Part shown: positions 62,406 to 64,000 of the stretch, one piece after another | Layout: each line of letters opens with the position of its first letter | Numbering within the stretch: position 1 is the first letter of the stretch | NCBI RefSeq assembly: GCF_005233875.1 | Contig: NZ_SZPZ01000002.1 | Coordinates: 930,001 to 994,000 of the forward strand | Direction of reading: 5' to 3' | DNA length: 64,000 nt | From: Kribbella jiaozuonensis | Lineage (GTDB): Bacteria > Actinomycetota > Actinomycetes > Propionibacteriales > Kribbellaceae | Translations under genes and position numbers: made by a program | Notes under the pieces: generated by a model | What the model was told of the DNA's origin: nothing | The model's database searches: none | What the model saw: only the letters and a program-made list of their open reading frames with translations

Positions 62406-62479
62406 CTATCCTCCTCAGCAAGAACAACGGTACGCCGCGCCGTCGCCCCGCGCGCAGCCAGGGATGAGAGGAATGTCGC

Positions 62480-62692
62480 ATGACCGATCGGACGTACCGC
62501 GTCACCGAGATCGTTGGCACCTCCAAGGAGGGGATCAACCAGGCGATCACCAACGGCATCGCCCGGGCCGGCGAGACCCTGCGGCACCTCGACTGGTTCG
62601 AGGTGACCGAGATTCGCGGCCATGTCGTCGACAACCAGATCGACCACTACCAGGTCGGTATGAAGGTCGGCTTCCGGCTCGAAGACTCCTGA
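62480..62692 (+). CDS. Dodecin (flavin-storage protein)
   Basis: A 70-residue protein forming hollow dodecamers that bind flavins or CoA. TYRVTEIVGTSKEGINQAITN opens it. LDWFEVTEIRGHVV has the flavin-stacking Trp (residue 38) and the following strand, and HYQVGMKVGFRLED closes the fold, with the Gln that contacts the flavin. The length and all motifs are normal. A strong terminator lies directly downstream, so it is monocistronic. Confidence 0.95.
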   Translation: MTDRTYRVTEIVGTSKEGINQAITNGIARAGETLRHLDWFEVTEIRGHVVDNQIDHYQVGMKVGFRLEDS

Positions 62693-62696
62693 TCTC

Positions 62697-62734
62697 CCGC
62701 GGCCCGTCCCCGGTCGAGCGGGGACGGGCCGCGG
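62697..62734 (+). terminator. Strong GC-rich terminator hairpin after dodecin
   Basis: A 16-bp perfect stem (CCGCGGCCCGTCCCCG and its complement) with a 6-nt loop begins 4 nt after the stop. CGTTGT follows. Confidence 0.85.
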
Positions 62735-62785
62735 CGTTGTAGCGTTCGTGCCGCTGACTTGTGTGCTGACGGGTGAGGAGGGCTT

Positions 62786-63490
62786 GTGGGTAGGTCTGTG
62801 TTGGTGACCGGCGGTAGCCGGGGGATCGGGCTGGCGATCGCCGCCGCGTTCAAGGAGGCCGGCGACCAGGTCGCGGTCACGTACAACACCAGCCCGCCGC
62901 CGGAGGGCTTCCTCGGCGTGAAGTGCGACATCACCGACCAGGAGCAGGTCGACGCCGCCTTCGACACGATCGCGGAACAGCACGGTCCGGTCGAGGTGCT
63001 GGTGGCCAACGCCGGCATCACCCGCGACACGCTGCTGCTGCGGATGTCCGACGACGACTGGGACTCGGTCATCGAGACCAACCTGACCGGCTCGTTCCGG
63101 GTCGCGCGCCGGGCCGCGAAGGGCATGCTGCGGCTGCGCAAGGGCCGGATCGTCTTCATCTCCTCGGTCGTCGGCCTGCTCGGCTCGCCCGGCCAGGTGA
63201 ACTATGCGGCCAGCAAGTCCGGCCTGATCGGGATGGCCCGGTCGATCGCCCGCGAGCTCGGCAGCCGCGGCATCACCGCGAACGTGGTCGCCCCGGGGTT
63301 CGTCGAGACCGACATGACCGCGGTCCTGCCGGAGGAGACCCAGAAGCAGTACCTGAGCCAGATCCCGCTCGGCCGCTTCGGCCTGACCGAGGAGATCGCG
63401 AACGCGGTCCGCTGGCTCGCCTCCGAGGAGGCCGGCTACATCACCGGCGCGGTGATCCCGGTCGACGGCGGCATCGGCATGGGCAACTAA
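62786..63490 (+). CDS. fabG: 3-oxoacyl-ACP reductase
   Basis: A 234-residue SDR enzyme that reduces 3-ketoacyl-ACP with NADPH in fatty-acid elongation (FAS II, or mycolate-like elongation in mycobacteria). VLVTGGSRGIGLAIAAAF (about 5-22) binds the cofactor. The catalytic set is complete: Asn in NAGITRDTLLLRM, Ser in ISSVVGLLGSPG and YAASK. GTG 62786 has GAGGAGG upstream. The fabI gene follows after a 28-bp gap, the fabG1-inhA arrangement of actinobacteria. Confidence 0.95.
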   Translation: MGRSVLVTGGSRGIGLAIAAAFKEAGDQVAVTYNTSPPPEGFLGVKCDITDQEQVDAAFDTIAEQHGPVEVLVANAGITRDTLLLRMSDDDWDSVIETNLTGSFRVARRAAKGMLRLRKGRIVFISSVVGLLGSPGQVNYAASKSGLIGMARSIARELGSRGITANVVAPGFVETDMTAVLPEETQKQYLSQIPLGRFGLTEEIANAVRWLASEEAGYITGAVIPVDGGIGMGN

Positions 63491-63518
63491 CTCTTACCAC
63501 TTCAGAAAGGGCATGCCG

Positions 63519-64000
63519 GTGGGCATCCTCGACGGCAAGCGGATCCTGGTCGCCGGAGTCACCCTCGACTCGTCGATCGGCTTCGCCACGGCCAAGGTGG
63601 CGCAGGAACAGGGCGCCACCGTGCTGATCTCGAACTTCGGCCGCGCGCTCAGCATCACCAAGCGGATCGCGAAACGCCTGCCGGCCGAGCCGCCGGTGCT
63701 CGAGCTCGACGTCACGAACCCCGAGCACCTGGCCGCGCTGCCGGATGCGGTCCGCGAGCACGTCGACAGCCTGGACGGCGTCGTGCACTCGATCGCGTAC
63801 GGCAACCCGGAGACGATCCTCGGCGGGAAGTTCCTGGACGGTCCGTGGGACGACGTGTCCCAGGCGGTGCACGTCTCGGCGTACAGCTTGAAGGCGCTGG
63901 CCGTGACGTGCGCGCCGTTGATGAGTCGTGGTGGCAGCGTTGTCGGGCTGACGTTCGACGCGACCGTGGCCTGGCCCGGGTACGACTGGATGGGTGTCGC
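63519..64000 (+). CDS. fabI: Enoyl-ACP reductase (FabI/InhA type), C-terminus cut by window end
   Basis: The first 160 residues of an NADH-dependent enoyl-ACP reductase, which completes each fatty-acid elongation cycle. GILDGKRILVAGVTLDSSIGF carries the FabI-type nucleotide motif G-x5-SIG. LELDVTNPEHLAAL and DGVVHSIAYGNPET follow, and FDATVAWPGYDWMG ends at the window edge, at the Tyr of the active-site region. GTG 63519 is preferred because AAAGGG lies 8 nt upstream; ATG 63513 is too close to it. InhA is the isoniazid target in mycobacteria. Confidence 0.93.
   Translation, partial: MGILDGKRILVAGVTLDSSIGFATAKVAQEQGATVLISNFGRALSITKRIAKRLPAEPPVLELDVTNPEHLAALPDAVREHVDSLDGVVHSIAYGNPETILGGKFLDGPWDDVSQAVHVSAYSLKALAVTCAPLMSRGGSVVGLTFDATVAWPGYDWMGV

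Noticed and set aside
1..64000. tRNA, rRNA, prophage, integrase or defence-system genes
   Set aside because: None was recognised on reading both strands. Short tRNA-like folds were not searched exhaustively, since no program could be run.

Overview
The window is GC-rich, densely packed actinobacterial chromosome. Many GTG and some TTG starts, 4-bp stop/start overlaps and few intergenic gaps all point that way. The gene order dut / DUF3710 / OB-fold / DUF3159 / TrkA-TrkA / KimA-like permease / TRAM methyltransferase ... dxs ... RNase D / DUF3000 / hemE / cgoX / hemQ ... msrB follows the block known around dut-dxs-hemE in Mycobacterium and other Actinobacteria. The accessory genes and sequence style suggest Propionibacteriales, most likely a Kribbella-type soil actinomycete. 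That genus call is inference; no marker gene here settles it.

Layout. 1-3240: small membrane or unknown proteins, dUTPase and an OB-fold protein. 3294-6807: a potassium unit, with two RCK/TrkA proteins divergent from a KimA-type K+ importer. 6804-13952: a TRAM/TrmA-type RNA methyltransferase, a 1655-residue mostly disordered repeat protein and an F420-type oxidoreductase. 14002-18648: aconitase behind a candidate iron box, then small genes (cold-shock-like, HEAT, GNAT, HIT). 18658-24461: a Na+/H+ antiporter with a UBP zinc finger, two hydrolases and two DUF402 paralogues. A 600-bp non-coding stretch lies between the paralogues; it is full of hairpins and closed by a 12-bp inverted repeat. 24631-32226: dxs followed by three paralogous secreted HExxH peptidases and an amino-acid permease. 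32278-37558: fatty-acid beta-oxidation pair, dienelactone hydrolase, glutathione peroxidase. 37614-39473: an ArsR-type regulator and an MFS exporter with an 18-bp palindromic operator candidate. 39480-45469: RNase D/DUF3000, and the coproporphyrin-dependent haem operon hemE-GNAT-cgoX-hemQ-VOC. 45466-48003: an EccA-like AAA+ ATPase and MsrB. 48078-55334: a secreted nuclease, a membrane class III cyclase overlapping a receiver/FAD-oxidoreductase fusion, and a thermolysin-type protease. 55503-60501: a stand-alone LigD-type polymerase domain, an AhpD-like protein, a divergent SDR, GH15 and SURF1. 60571-64000: MoaA, small proteins, dodecin, and fabG-fabI, cut by the window end.

Most of the window is ordinary core metabolism (isoprenoid, haem, lipid, K+ and redox functions). 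The stretches worth attention are the hairpin array at 23532-23940, the peptidase family with structured leaders, the giant disordered protein, the candidate iron box before acnA and the receiver-oxidoreductase/cyclase pair. No rRNA, tRNA, CRISPR array, transposase or prophage was recognised.
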